From the NCBI RefSeq assembly GCF_039543665.1, contig NZ_BAABKE010000001.1, forward strand, positions 186,001-250,000: 64,000 nucleotides of DNA, given 5' to 3'. Position numbers and translations under genes: made by a program. The notes beneath the pieces were generated by a model. The model ran no database searches. It worked only from the letters and a program-made list of their open reading frames with translations, and was not told the origin of the DNA. Within the stretch, counting starts at the first letter, position 1. Each line of letters begins with the position of its first letter. Source of the DNA: Wohlfahrtiimonas larvae. Its GTDB lineage: Bacteria > Pseudomonadota > Gammaproteobacteria > Cardiobacteriales > Wohlfahrtiimonadaceae. Shown here in pieces: positions 8,517 through 17,343 of this stretch.

Positions 8517-8657
8517 GTGAGGTTCTTTGATTTAAAAAATTTAAGGGGTGGTTATAATATCACAGCTGTAAACTTTTCATGCAGCAAATATATCGTTCTT
8601 CTGTTAATTGGTATATAATTGAGGGCTTAATTAATTAGTCAGACCGTGGAGTATTAA

Positions 8658-10574
8658 ATGGTTGTAATTACCTTACCTGATGGTAGTCAAAGAGAGTATC
8701 AAAATCCTGTTTCAGGTTTTGATATTGTAGATAGTATTGGTCCTGGTCTTGCAAAGGCTGCTGTTGCTATGGTTGTAGATGGCACACAAAAAGATCTTTC
8801 TACGGTATTGACCACCAACTCTACGGTAAGAATTTTGACGTTAAAGGACGAGGAAGGTTTGGATGTTGTGCGCCATACTTTAGCGGCACAAGTTTTAGCA
8901 CGTGCTGTTAAAAACCTGTATCCAGACGCATTATTAGCCATTGGTCCGACAATTGATACAGGCTTTTACTATGATATTGATTTTAAAGAACCTATTACGC
9001 CTGAAGATTTACCTGCTATTGAAGCAGAAATGCAAAAGATCATTAAAGAGGGTTTGGATGTAACGCGTGAAATGCACCCACGTGCAGAAGCGATTGCTTA
9101 CTTTGAAAGCCGTGGTGAAATTTATAAAGCAGACATTATTGCGCGTGCGCCTGAAGATCAAACAGAAATTTCTTTGTATCGTCAAGGTAATGAAGGTCAG
9201 GATGTTTTTACTGATTTATGTATCGGTCCTCATTTACCAACGATTAAAAAAGCCAATATTGCTTTTAAATTGATGAATATTGCAGGTGCTTATTGGCGCG
9301 GTGATTCTAAAAATAAAATGTTGACGCGTATTTATGCGGTTGCATTTGCGACAGATAAAGAATTAAAAGCGCATTTAACTTTTTTAGAAGAAGTGAGTAA
9401 GCGTGATCATCGTCGTATTGGTAAGGCACAAGACTTATTTCATTTACAAGAAGAAGCGCCTGGTATGGTGTTTTGGCATCCTAATGGTTGGCAGTTGTGG
9501 CAAACCATTGAGCAATATATGCGTGGACGTCAAAAGTCAGAAGGCTATCAGGAAGTCAAGACGCCAATGGTGGTGGACCGCACTTTGTGGGAACAATCTG
9601 GGCATTGGGAAAACTATCGTGAAAATATGTTCACAACATCATCGGAAAATCGCGATTATGCAGTTAAACCTATGAACTGCCCTTGTCATATTCAAGTATT
9701 TAATCATGGATTGCATTCATATCGTGATTTACCATTAAGAATGGCTGAATTCGGTTCTTGTCATCGTAACGAGCCTTCTGGTGCATTACATGGTATAATG
9801 CGTGTACGCGGATTCGTTCAAGATGATGGTCATATTTTCTGTCGTATTGATCAGGTTGTCAGTGAGGTTTCTGATTTCCATAAATTCGCAATGAGCGTTT
9901 ATGATCGCTTTGGTTTTGAAAATATCTCAATTAAATTAAGCTTACGTCCTGAGGAACGCGCAGGGTCCGACGAAGTTTGGGATAAAGCAGAAGAAGGGTT
10001 GCGTGTTGCCCTCCGTGCTGCGGGTGTTGAGTGGGAAGAGTTACCTGGAGAAGGTGCTTTCTACGGCCCGAAAGTCGAATATCACATTAAAGATGCCTTA
10101 GGTCGTTCTTGGCAAGTGGGTACAATTCAGTTAGATTTTGTTTTGCCAGAAAGATTAGAAGCAGAATTTGTGGATGAAGATAATACACGTAAACGTCCTG
10201 TTATGTTGCATAGAGCTATTTTGGGATCATTTGAACGTTTTATCGGGATCTTGATTGAGCACCATGCAGGGTCTTTCCCATTCTGGTTAGCGCCTGTTCA
10301 AGTGTTTGTTGCAGGGATTACTAGTCAACAAGATGATTATGTGAAAGATATTGAAGCTAAACTTAAAAAAGCAAATATCAGAACCAAAATTGACTTGAGA
10401 AATGAAAAAATAGGATATAAAATCCGTGAAGCTACGATTGCGCGAATTCCATACATTTTAGTTGTTGGTAAACGCGAAGCTGAAGAAGGTTTAGTTTCTG
10501 TGAGAACTCGTGAAGGCGAAGATTTGGGAACAATGTCATTAGAAGCAGCAATCGAACTAATGAATAAAGATTAA
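8658..10574 (+). CDS. thrS: Threonyl-tRNA synthetase
   Basis: A class II synthetase of 638 aa that charges tRNA-Thr. The N-terminal TGS domain covers about residues 1-60, the editing domain (SAD-like) about 65-225, the catalytic core about 245-535, and the anticodon-binding domain follows. Zinc ligands are visible in MNCPCHIQVF (motif 2 side), and motif 3 is in the LHRAILGSFERF stretch. GGAG stands 6 nt before the ATG, and a TATAAT box lies at 8614-8619 without a convincing -35. The leader is short, about 30 nt, so an E. coli-style long thrS operator does not fit easily. It heads the thrS-infC-rpmI-rplT group. Confidence 0.97.
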   Translation: MVVITLPDGSQREYQNPVSGFDIVDSIGPGLAKAAVAMVVDGTQKDLSTVLTTNSTVRILTLKDEEGLDVVRHTLAAQVLARAVKNLYPDALLAIGPTIDTGFYYDIDFKEPITPEDLPAIEAEMQKIIKEGLDVTREMHPRAEAIAYFESRGEIYKADIIARAPEDQTEISLYRQGNEGQDVFTDLCIGPHLPTIKKANIAFKLMNIAGAYWRGDSKNKMLTRIYAVAFATDKELKAHLTFLEEVSKRDHRRIGKAQDLFHLQEEAPGMVFWHPNGWQLWQTIEQYMRGRQKSEGYQEVKTPMVVDRTLWEQSGHWENYRENMFTTSSENRDYAVKPMNCPCHIQVFNHGLHSYRDLPLRMAEFGSCHRNEPSGALHGIMRVRGFVQDDGHIFCRIDQVVSEVSDFHKFAMSVYDRFGFENISIKLSLRPEERAGSDEVWDKAEEGLRVALRAAGVEWEELPGEGAFYGPKVEYHIKDALGRSWQVGTIQLDFVLPERLEAEFVDEDNTRKRPVMLHRAILGSFERFIGILIEHHAGSFPFWLAPVQVFVAGITSQQDDYVKDIEAKLKKANIRTKIDLRNEKIGYKIREATIARIPYILVVGKREAEEGLVSVRTREGEDLGTMSLEAAIELMNKD

Positions 10575-10594
10575 TACTTAATGGAGATAAAGTT

Positions 10595-11113
10595 ATTAGC
10601 ACACAGAATGAACATAGATTAAATGATGAAATCACATCACGTGAAGTACGTTTGATCGATGCAGAGGGTGAGGCAAGAGGTGTTGTACCTCTTGCAGAAG
10701 CAATTCAATTAGCTTATGATAGCGATCTTGATTTAGTGGAGGTTTCTCCAACAGCTGTTCCGCCTGTTTGTAAAATTATGAATTATGGTAAGTTCAAATT
10801 TGAACAGCAGAAAAAACAGCACGAAGCACGTAAGAAACAGAAACAAATTCAAGTGAAAGAAATCAAGTTCCGTCCCGGGACTGATGAAGGGGATTATCAG
10901 GTAAAACTACGCAACCTGATACGTTTCCTGAGTGATGGTGATAAAACTAAAGTAACGTTACGTTTTCGCGGACGTGAAATGGCTCACCAAGAGTTGGGAA
11001 TGAAACTTCTGAACAGAGTTGAGGAAGATTTAAAAGAATATGGTGTGGTTGAGCAGCGTCCTAAATTTGAAGGTCGTCAAATGGTTATGGTTTTAGCGCC
11101 AGTTAAAAAATAA
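10595..11113 (+). CDS. infC: Translation initiation factor IF-3 (AUU start)
   Basis: IF-3 binds the 30S subunit, prevents premature 50S joining and proofreads the start codon. The frame can be followed upstream of the in-frame TTG at 10652 to an ATT at 10595, preceded by GGAG with 8 nt spacing, giving 172 aa. The extension (ISTQNEHRLNDEITSREVRLID) restores the normal IF-3 N-terminal domain. The C-terminal domain starts around residue 85 (KEIKFRPGTDEGDY). In enterobacteria infC uses AUU, and IF-3 represses its own synthesis by rejecting it; the same should hold here. It lies 20 nt after thrS. Confidence 0.95.
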   Translation: MSTQNEHRLNDEITSREVRLIDAEGEARGVVPLAEAIQLAYDSDLDLVEVSPTAVPPVCKIMNYGKFKFEQQKKQHEARKKQKQIQVKEIKFRPGTDEGDYQVKLRNLIRFLSDGDKTKVTLRFRGREMAHQELGMKLLNRVEEDLKEYGVVEQRPKFEGRQMVMVLAPVKK

Positions 11114-11175
11114 CCCGATCACTATGTACATTCCTTATTATTTTTATTTTGATAGAGAAATGCGAGTTAAAAACT

Positions 11176-11373
11176 ATGCCTAAAATGAAGTCAAACAGCG
11201 GCGCTAAAAAGCGTTTTCGCAAAACAGGTGGCGGTGGCTTTAAGCGTCACGCATCACATCGTAGTCACATCTTAACTAAGAAATCAACAAAGCGTAAACG
11301 CCATTTACGTCATGCTACTTTAATTGCTAAAGTAGATACACAAATGGTTCGTCGTATGTTGCCTTACGCATAA
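11176..11373 (+). CDS. rpmI: 50S ribosomal protein L35
   Basis: A 65-aa basic protein with the L35 signature (MPKMKSNSGAKKRFRKTG at the start, HASHRSHILTKKSTKRKRHLR in the middle). The ATG at 11176 fits the family start; an upstream in-frame start at 11149 would add nine foreign residues. It sits between infC and rplT in the usual order. In E. coli L20 represses rpmI-rplT translation through the mRNA; no structure for this was checked here. Confidence 0.97.
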   Translation: MPKMKSNSGAKKRFRKTGGGGFKRHASHRSHILTKKSTKRKRHLRHATLIAKVDTQMVRRMLPYA

Positions 11374-11389
11374 TTGAGGGAGTTAGATC

Positions 11390-11746
11390 ATGGCAAGAGT
11401 TAAACGTGGTGTTATCGCTCACGCGCGTCACAAAAAAGTTTTAAAGAAAGCAAAAGGTTACTACGGTGCACGTTCACGTGTTTATCGCGTTGCTAACCAA
11501 GCGGTTATCAAAGCTGGTCAATACGCATACCGCGATCGTCGCCAGAAAAAACGTGATTTCCGTTCTTTATGGATCGTTCGTATCAATGCTGCTGCACGTG
11601 AGTGTGGTTTATCTTACAGCCGTTTCATCAATGGCTTGAAGAAAGCAAACATCGAAATTGATCGTAAAGTTTTGGCTGATATCGCTGTATTTGAAAAAGA
11701 AGCATTTGCAGCTTTAGCAGAACAAGCAAAAGCAGCTTTAGCTTAA
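11390..11746 (+). CDS. rplT: 50S ribosomal protein L20
   Basis: A 118-aa, strongly basic ribosomal protein with the L20 pattern: MARVKRGVIAHARHKKVLK at the N-terminus and the SLWIVRINAAARECGLSYS segment near residues 61-79. It has the normal family length and a GAGG SD. It is the last gene of the thrS group and is followed by a hairpin, a promoter and a terminator packed into 94 nt before pheS. Confidence 0.97.
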   Translation: MARVKRGVIAHARHKKVLKKAKGYYGARSRVYRVANQAVIKAGQYAYRDRRQKKRDFRSLWIVRINAAARECGLSYSRFINGLKKANIEIDRKVLADIAVFEKEAFAALAEQAKAALA

Positions 11747-11774
11747 CTATCAGAAGATTAGTATTTGATACTAA

Positions 11775-11802
11775 TTGACTGAACCTTCAAGATTGATATT
11801 AT
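11775..11802 (+). promoter_or_regulatory. pheS: Candidate pheS promoter
   Basis: TTGACT and TATTAT are separated by 16 nt. The -35 box touches the 3' arm of a 7-bp hairpin (ATTAGTA / TACTAAT, 11757-11775). The predicted start near 11809 lies inside the left arm of the following terminator stem. Confidence 0.55.
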
Positions 11803-11803
11803 C

Positions 11804-11840
11804 AAAGGAAAAGTAAGCATTAGCTACTTTTCCTTTTTTT
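11804..11840 (+). terminator. Terminator at the rplT/pheS junction
   Basis: A 12-bp perfect stem (AAAGGAAAAGTA / TACTTTTCCTTT) is followed by a T-run ending at 11840, 12 nt before the chosen pheS start. It should end transcripts from the thrS-rplT operon. Transcripts starting near 11809 would lack part of the left arm and pass through. Confidence 0.8.
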
Positions 11841-11852
11841 ATGGATATAACT

Positions 11853-12866
11853 ATGTCACTAGAAAACATTCTTAAGACAGCATTAAGTTCAATTGCTGAA
11901 GCCAAAGATTTATCAGATATCGAAGCCGTTCGTGTGGGGCACTTTGGTAAGAAAGGTGTGATCACTGCGCTAATGCCTGAGCTAGGAAAATTAAGCCCAG
12001 AAGAAAAAAAAGTCAGAGGGGCTGAAATCAATGCCGTTCGTCAAGAAATTATTAGTGCGCTTGATAGTAAGAAGACAGCGTTAGAAGACGCGCTTTTATT
12101 AGAAAAATTAGAATCAGAACGAGTGGATGTCACTCAGCCTGGTCGTGGGCAAGAGCAAGGTGCTAATCATCCTATCACGATCACATTGAATCGAATCAAA
12201 TCATTGTTTGGATCATTAGGGTTTGAAGCGGTGGAAGGTCCTGAAATTGAATCAGCTTTTTATAACTTTGAAGCTTTGAATATTCCTGAGCATCATCCTG
12301 CGCGTGCGATGTTTGATACATTTTATTTTAATACAGATATGTTGTTAAGAACACACACATCGAATACTCAGATTCATGTGATGCAAGCACAGAAACCACC
12401 TATTCAAATGATTGGTTATGGCCGTGTTTATCGTTCTGATTCAGATCAAACACACAGCCCAATGTTCCATCAAGTGGAAGGTTTGGTTGTGAATAAAAAT
12501 GCAAACTTCAGTGACCTTAAAGGTTTATTGACTGAGTTTATGCAAAAATTCTTTGAAGAGGATTTGAAATTACGTTTTCGCCCATCTTTCTTCCCGTTTA
12601 CAGAGCCTTCAGCAGAAGTTGATATCGAATGTGTAATGTGTCACGGTGATGGTTGTCGCGTTTGTAAACAAACAGGTTGGTTAGAAGTATTGGGTTGCGG
12701 TATGGTTCATCCTAATGTTTTACGTGCGGTGAATATTGATCCGAACGAATATCAAGGATTTGCATTTGGTATGGGTGTAGAGCGTTTAGCGATGTTACGT
12801 TATCGCGTGAATGACCTTCGATTATTCTATGAAAATGATTTAAGATTTTTAAATCAATTTAAATAA
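11853..12866 (+). CDS. pheS: Phenylalanyl-tRNA synthetase alpha subunit
   Basis: The catalytic class II subunit of the alpha2-beta2 PheRS, 337 aa. An N-terminal coiled coil spans about residues 1-90. Motif 2 is around VYRSDSDQTHSPMFHQVEGL (near 205), and motif 3 contains GFAFGMGVERLAMLRY near the C-terminus. The ATG at 11853 has GGA 7 nt upstream and matches the family start; another in-frame ATG lies at 11841, right after the terminator T-run. I looked for a Phe-rich leader peptide (pheL) in the 94-nt gap and found none, so classical attenuation is not supported. Confidence 0.96.
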   Translation: MSLENILKTALSSIAEAKDLSDIEAVRVGHFGKKGVITALMPELGKLSPEEKKVRGAEINAVRQEIISALDSKKTALEDALLLEKLESERVDVTQPGRGQEQGANHPITITLNRIKSLFGSLGFEAVEGPEIESAFYNFEALNIPEHHPARAMFDTFYFNTDMLLRTHTSNTQIHVMQAQKPPIQMIGYGRVYRSDSDQTHSPMFHQVEGLVVNKNANFSDLKGLLTEFMQKFFEEDLKLRFRPSFFPFTEPSAEVDIECVMCHGDGCRVCKQTGWLEVLGCGMVHPNVLRAVNIDPNEYQGFAFGMGVERLAMLRYRVNDLRLFYENDLRFLNQFK

Positions 12867-12901
12867 TCTCCGAATCCTAATTTTAAACAAAGAATTATTG
12901 T

Positions 12902-15268
12902 ATGAAAATATCTATTTCGTGGTTAAAAGAGTGGATTGATGAAATTCCACAAAACACATCCAATCATTTGACAATGCTTGGCTTAGAAGTTGACTCAGAA
13001 GAGTTGGCAGCACCTGAATTTACAAACATTGTTGTGGGTGAGGTGCTAACGGTTGAGCCGCACCCAGATGCAGATAAATTGCGCGTGACAACAGTAAATG
13101 TTGGTGAAGCAGAGCCATTACAAATCGTATGTGGTGCTCCTAATGTTGCAGTTGGTATTAAAGTGCCTACAGCTGTTATTGGTGCAGTATTACCAGGCGA
13201 TTTCAAAATTAAGAAATCTAAACTCCGTGGTGTTGAATCTTATGGGATGTTGTGTTCTGCGCGTGAATTAGGCTTGAGTGATGATCACGCGGGTTTAATG
13301 ATTTTGGCTGAAGATGCACCAATTGGCAAAGATTTCAGAGAATATTACAATCTTAACGATATGATCTATGAAATCGATTTAACACCAAATCGTGGCGATT
13401 GCTTAAGCGTTTATGGTGTAGCACGTGATGTGGCATTGAGCACAGGTACAGCAATCAAAGCATTGCCAGAGCACGAAATTGCAGTAACGATTGCTGATAA
13501 AATTGATGTTAATGTGGCCGATACAGAAGCTTGCCCTCGTTATTTAGGTCGTATGATTACAGGCTTAGATATGAATGCTGAAACACCTTTATGGATGAAA
13601 GAGCGTTTGAGAAGAGCAGGTACTCGCCCACATGGTATTTTGGTGGATATCACTAACTATGTCATGTTGGAATTGGGGCAGCCATTGCATGCATTTGATG
13701 CATCTAAAATCAAAGGTGCAATCAAAGTTCGCCAATCAGAAGCAGGCGAGCAAGTTGTATTGTTGAATGATGATACTTTGACATTGAAAGCCAATACATT
13801 GTTGATCACTGATGATGAAAAAACTGTTGCGTTGGCGGGCATTATGGGTGCTGCTAATAGTGTTTGTGTTGATCAAACAACATCAGTATTTTTAGAATCA
13901 GCATGGTTTAATCCTTTGGCAATCGCAGGGCGTGCACGTGAATATGGTTTGCATACAGATGCATCTCATCGTTTTGAGCGTGGTGTTGATTTCAACTTGC
14001 CTATGACTGCTTTGGAATATGCAACGCATTTATTAGTAACATTGGCAAAGGGTCAAGCAGGTGAAGTTACTATTGCTGAAAATACAGCTTTATTGCCAAA
14101 GAAAGAAGCAATCAAAGTTCGTTTTGAGCGTATTAACCAAATCGTTGGTCGTTCATATTCAGTTGAACGCATCACAGAAATCTTAAGCCGCATTGGTGAA
14201 GTAACCGTTGCAGATGATCATGTTGTATTGGTTCCGCCATCACATCGTTTTGATATTGAAATTGAAGAAGATTTGATTGAAGAAATCGCACGTATTGATG
14301 GTTATGACAACATCGGTGCATTGTTCAACAATAGCATTTCTACAATGACACCTTTCACAGAATTTAAAACACCTGTGAATCAGTTTAAAAATGTATTGGT
14401 GGATCGTGGTTATAATGAAGTGATCACAATGAGCTTTATTGCGCCAAAATGGCAAGCAATTATTGATCCTTCACAAGCACCAATTGTTTTGAAAAATCCA
14501 ATCTCAGCTGATTTATCTGTGATGAGAACAACATTGGCGGCAGGTTTAATTTCAACAATTGATTATAACTTGAAGCGCCAGCAAAAACGCGTGCGTGTAT
14601 TTGAGTCAGGTTTGACATTTAAAGGCAATATCGATAATGTTGAGCAGAAAGCTTATTTAGGTGGTGCTGTCACTGGTGATGTGTTGCCCGAACAATGGGG
14701 TGAAAAAGCACGTAAAGTTGATTTCTTTGATGTGAAGAATGATGTTGAAGCGATGCTTGCATTATCAGCAGATGCTAAAGATATTAATTTTGTTGCAAAA
14801 GCTTTTGATTTGTTGCACCCAGGACAAAGTGCAGAGATTTTAATCAAAGGTGAGCCAGCAGGTTACCTAGGTAAGATTCATCCAAAAGTGGCGAAAGCGT
14901 TAGATGTATCTACAGAAATTTACTTATTTGAGTTAAATCTAGCTGTGATGCAAATGACTGTGCCAACAGTGTTTAAACCATTGTCTAAATTCCCATCTTC
15001 TCGTCGTGATTTAACGTTAGTTGTACCGCAAGATATGACGGTGGATACGGTAATTAATGCAATGACACAAATCAAATCATCTCTTCTTCAATCAGTTCAA
15101 TTATTTGATATTTATAATTTTGCTAAAGAAGATAGATATGAGAAAAGCTTCAGCTTTGGCCTTATTTTCCAAAATGATGCGGAAAATATCAAAGATGAAG
15201 AAATTGATACTATACTGAATAATATCCTAGAGAATCTTAAACAGATTCAGGTATTTTTACGTCAATAG
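12902..15268 (+). CDS. pheT: Phenylalanyl-tRNA synthetase beta subunit
   Basis: The large subunit of PheRS, 788 aa. It has an EMAP/tRNA-binding domain (about 40-150, GEVLTVEPHPDADKLRV), the B3/B4 editing domain (about 210-380), the B5 domain (about 400-475), a catalytic-like domain, and a C-terminal ferredoxin-like anticodon-binding domain (KFPSSRRDLTLVV onward). The length is normal for gammaproteobacteria. It starts 35 nt after pheS and precedes ihfA by 21 nt, the conserved pheS-pheT-ihfA order. Confidence 0.97.
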   Translation: MKISISWLKEWIDEIPQNTSNHLTMLGLEVDSEELAAPEFTNIVVGEVLTVEPHPDADKLRVTTVNVGEAEPLQIVCGAPNVAVGIKVPTAVIGAVLPGDFKIKKSKLRGVESYGMLCSARELGLSDDHAGLMILAEDAPIGKDFREYYNLNDMIYEIDLTPNRGDCLSVYGVARDVALSTGTAIKALPEHEIAVTIADKIDVNVADTEACPRYLGRMITGLDMNAETPLWMKERLRRAGTRPHGILVDITNYVMLELGQPLHAFDASKIKGAIKVRQSEAGEQVVLLNDDTLTLKANTLLITDDEKTVALAGIMGAANSVCVDQTTSVFLESAWFNPLAIAGRAREYGLHTDASHRFERGVDFNLPMTALEYATHLLVTLAKGQAGEVTIAENTALLPKKEAIKVRFERINQIVGRSYSVERITEILSRIGEVTVADDHVVLVPPSHRFDIEIEEDLIEEIARIDGYDNIGALFNNSISTMTPFTEFKTPVNQFKNVLVDRGYNEVITMSFIAPKWQAIIDPSQAPIVLKNPISADLSVMRTTLAAGLISTIDYNLKRQQKRVRVFESGLTFKGNIDNVEQKAYLGGAVTGDVLPEQWGEKARKVDFFDVKNDVEAMLALSADAKDINFVAKAFDLLHPGQSAEILIKGEPAGYLGKIHPKVAKALDVSTEIYLFELNLAVMQMTVPTVFKPLSKFPSSRRDLTLVVPQDMTVDTVINAMTQIKSSLLQSVQLFDIYNFAKEDRYEKSFSFGLIFQNDAENIKDEEIDTILNNILENLKQIQVFLRQ

Positions 15269-15289
15269 AAATGAATTGTAGGGGGTACA

Positions 15290-15592
15290 ATGGCAACATT
15301 AACTAAAGCGGAAATCGTTGAGCATTTATATCATGACTTCAACCATATTCAGCGTGAAGAAGCAAAACAATTCGTTGAAGATTTCTTTAATGAAATTCGT
15401 GAAGCTTTGACAAAAGGTGAGTCGGTAAAGCTATCTGGTTTTGGTAGTTTTGAATTGCGTGATAAAAGTGAAAGACCTGGTCGTAACCCAAAAACAGGTG
15501 AAGATATTCCTGTTTCGGCACGCCGTGTTGTAACATTCCGCGTAGGTCAGAAATTAAAAACTCGTTTGGCAAGTATCACTGCTGAAGAGTAA
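15290..15592 (+). CDS. ihfA: Integration host factor alpha subunit
   Basis: A 100-aa DNA-bending protein of the HU/IHF family. The N-terminus MATLTKAEIVEHLYHDF is typical of IHF-alpha; the beta-arm region GRNPKTGEDIPVSARRVVTFR near residues 63-83 carries the conserved Pro that intercalates into DNA. It pairs with IHF-beta, encoded elsewhere. GTAGGGGGT lies before the ATG. A strong terminator follows. Confidence 0.96.
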   Translation: MATLTKAEIVEHLYHDFNHIQREEAKQFVEDFFNEIREALTKGESVKLSGFGSFELRDKSERPGRNPKTGEDIPVSARRVVTFRVGQKLKTRLASITAEE

Positions 15593-15618
15593 ATTTTTGA
15601 AATTAATTGTATAAAGAT

Positions 15619-15656
15619 AAAAATCCCACAGAACGGAGATACTGTGGGATTTTTTT
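15619..15656 (+). terminator. Terminator of pheST-ihfA
   Basis: An 11-bp stem (AAATCCCACAG / CTGTGGGATTT) with a 10-nt loop and a T-run. The minus strand also gives a T-rich tail, but the amidase gene ends 62 nt away. Confidence 0.85.
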
Positions 15657-15717
15657 ATGTGTTCAAATAACTTCAATGTTATGTTTTCTCGCTGTAGGTG
15701 AGAAGGTTTCTAGGTAA

Positions 15718-17127
15718 TTATTTGGCAATGGGTGCAATGAAGTCAAAGCCAACTGATTTTTCAACATGCTTTGCAATATTGAATACGGTTGCTTCATCAA
15801 ATGCTTTACCAATGATCTGCATGCCAACTGGTAAACCTTCAGCCATACCAACAGGGATAGAAAGGGCAGGTAAGCCTGTTAAGTTGCTTGGGCCTGTGAA
15901 ACGAATCACATGGTTCAATAAATCTACTTCTTTGCCATTGATCATTGCAATATCACTGCCAATATCATTAGGCAATACTGGTAACGTTGGCGCAATGATT
16001 ACATCCACTTCATCCAATACAGCTTTAAATTGTGCTTTGAGTTCTCTACGCATTTGTTGTGCTTGGAGATATTCAACCGCAGATGGCAGTGTGCCTAATT
16101 CAAAGAGCATGCGAATGTCCTCACCATAATGGCTAGGATCTTTTTTGAGTTGCTCATAATGGATTGTGCCAGCTTCAGATAAACTTGTGATGAGTTCTGC
16201 ATATTCAGAATTTTGTAATGCAGGGATTTTTACTTTTTTAATAGTTGCACCTTGTGATTCTAATTGTGCAATTTGTTCGCGCACAAGTTTTTCAATCGGA
16301 GCATCTACATCTTTAAAGAAATATTCTTCTTCAATACCAATCACTTTGCCTTTCAATGAATCATTGATATTGGCTAAATAATCTAATTTTTGTGTTTGTT
16401 TAGATGTTGGATCACGTTGATCAAAGCCTGCGATTGCTTGTAATACAATGGCTGCATCATCAACTGTACGAGCCATTGGGCCAATGTGATCTAATGTCCA
16501 AGCCAATGGGAAACAGCCATATTTAGCAACTAAACCATGCGTTGGTTTTAAGCCCACTAAACCACAAGCAGAAGATGGAATGCGAATAGATCCCGCTGTA
16601 TCTGTCCCCAATGTTACTGGTGTCATACCTGCTGTTACTGCAGCACCTGAACCACCACTTGATCCACCTGGGATTTTCTCTAATTTCCAAGGGTTTTTAA
16701 CAGGGCCAAAATGTGGACTATTATTAGTAATACCCCAAGCATATTCGTGCATATTGAGTTTGCCGAGTAAAACTGCACCTGCTTCTTTCAGTTTGGCAAT
16801 GACAGTAGCATCATCTTCAGAAACAAAGTTTTCATGGTATTTAGAAGCCATTGTTGTGACTTCGCCACCAATGTAAATATTATCTTTGATTGCCATCGGA
16901 ATACCATGTAAAGGCCCTCGATATCTACCTTCAGCAATCTCTTGATCCATTTTTGCTGCTTCTGCCAAAGCTTGTTCATCTCTGAATGAGATATAAGCAT
17001 TGATTTCTGGATTCAAACGATGAGCTTGTTCTAGTACCATTTTGGTCAGTTCAACGGATGTGAGTTGTTTTGTTTTGATGAGTTCTGCAAGTTCGCTCAC
17101 AGGCAATAAAACTTGATGATTAGACAT
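15718..17127 (-). CDS. Amidase-signature-family amidase
   Basis: A 469-aa amidase-signature enzyme. The Ser-cisSer-Lys triad can be placed at Lys81 (AIKDNI), Ser156 (GGSSGG) and Ser180 (TDTAGSIRIPS). It resembles GatA and AtzE/biuret-type hydrolases. No gatB or standard gatC is present, so it is unlikely to be the tRNA amidotransferase. A 59-aa ORF ends 17 nt upstream, as AtzG does before AtzE. GGAGG precedes the ATG. A LysR gene lies upstream on the same strand, beyond a 229-bp structured gap. The substrate is unknown; a small amide or urea-like nitrogen source is a reasonable guess. Confidence 0.85.
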   Translation of the reverse strand: MSNHQVLLPVSELAELIKTKQLTSVELTKMVLEQAHRLNPEINAYISFRDEQALAEAAKMDQEIAEGRYRGPLHGIPMAIKDNIYIGGEVTTMASKYHENFVSEDDATVIAKLKEAGAVLLGKLNMHEYAWGITNNSPHFGPVKNPWKLEKIPGGSSGGSGAAVTAGMTPVTLGTDTAGSIRIPSSACGLVGLKPTHGLVAKYGCFPLAWTLDHIGPMARTVDDAAIVLQAIAGFDQRDPTSKQTQKLDYLANINDSLKGKVIGIEEEYFFKDVDAPIEKLVREQIAQLESQGATIKKVKIPALQNSEYAELITSLSEAGTIHYEQLKKDPSHYGEDIRMLFELGTLPSAVEYLQAQQMRRELKAQFKAVLDEVDVIIAPTLPVLPNDIGSDIAMINGKEVDLLNHVIRFTGPSNLTGLPALSIPVGMAEGLPVGMQIIGKAFDEATVFNIAKHVEKSVGFDFIAPIAK

Positions 17128-17144
17128 GAATATCCTCCAAAATA

Positions 17145-17324
17145 TTAGATATGATCTTTGCCGGCTGTGTTAACCAAGCAAATATCAGCATCTGCTAGCT
17201 TTGTTGTTTGAATGTTTTTACGCATTTCAACAATGGCTTTCCAGCGGGATTCAACTTCATCAATTCTTTTGGGATTAACTTTGATTTGACGTTGTTCTAA
17301 TAGCTCTTTTGCTGAATAGGACAT
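17145..17324 (-). CDS. 59-aa small protein, possible AtzG/GatC-like partner of the amidase
   Basis: A small ORF with a strong SD (AAGGAG, 6 nt before ATG) ends 17 nt before the amidase start. It encodes MSYSAKELLEQ, a central helix with DEVESRWKAIVEMRK, and a tail ADADICLVNTAGKDHI. Codon use looks like that of its neighbours. Its place, size and acidic-helix-plus-tail layout resemble AtzG (DUF4089) and GatC, which wrap around their amidase and are needed for its stability. I cannot confirm homology by eye; the call rests on context. Confidence 0.65.
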   Translation of the reverse strand: MSYSAKELLEQRQIKVNPKRIDEVESRWKAIVEMRKNIQTTKLADADICLVNTAGKDHI

Positions 17325-17343
17325 CTTTTTCTCCTTGAAATGT

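Noticed and set aside
8191..8520. 109-aa open frame antisense to the small lipoprotein gene
   Set aside because: The lipoprotein on the other strand has lipobox, SD and operon partner; the antisense frame has none.
11747..11803. Phe-rich leader peptide for pheST attenuation
   Set aside because: No start codon followed by Phe codons exists in the gap; the terminator fits the end of the ribosomal operon.
15718..17127. GatA subunit of the tRNA amidotransferase
   Set aside because: No gatB or gatC neighbours, and the upstream small ORF and LysR point to a catabolic amidase.
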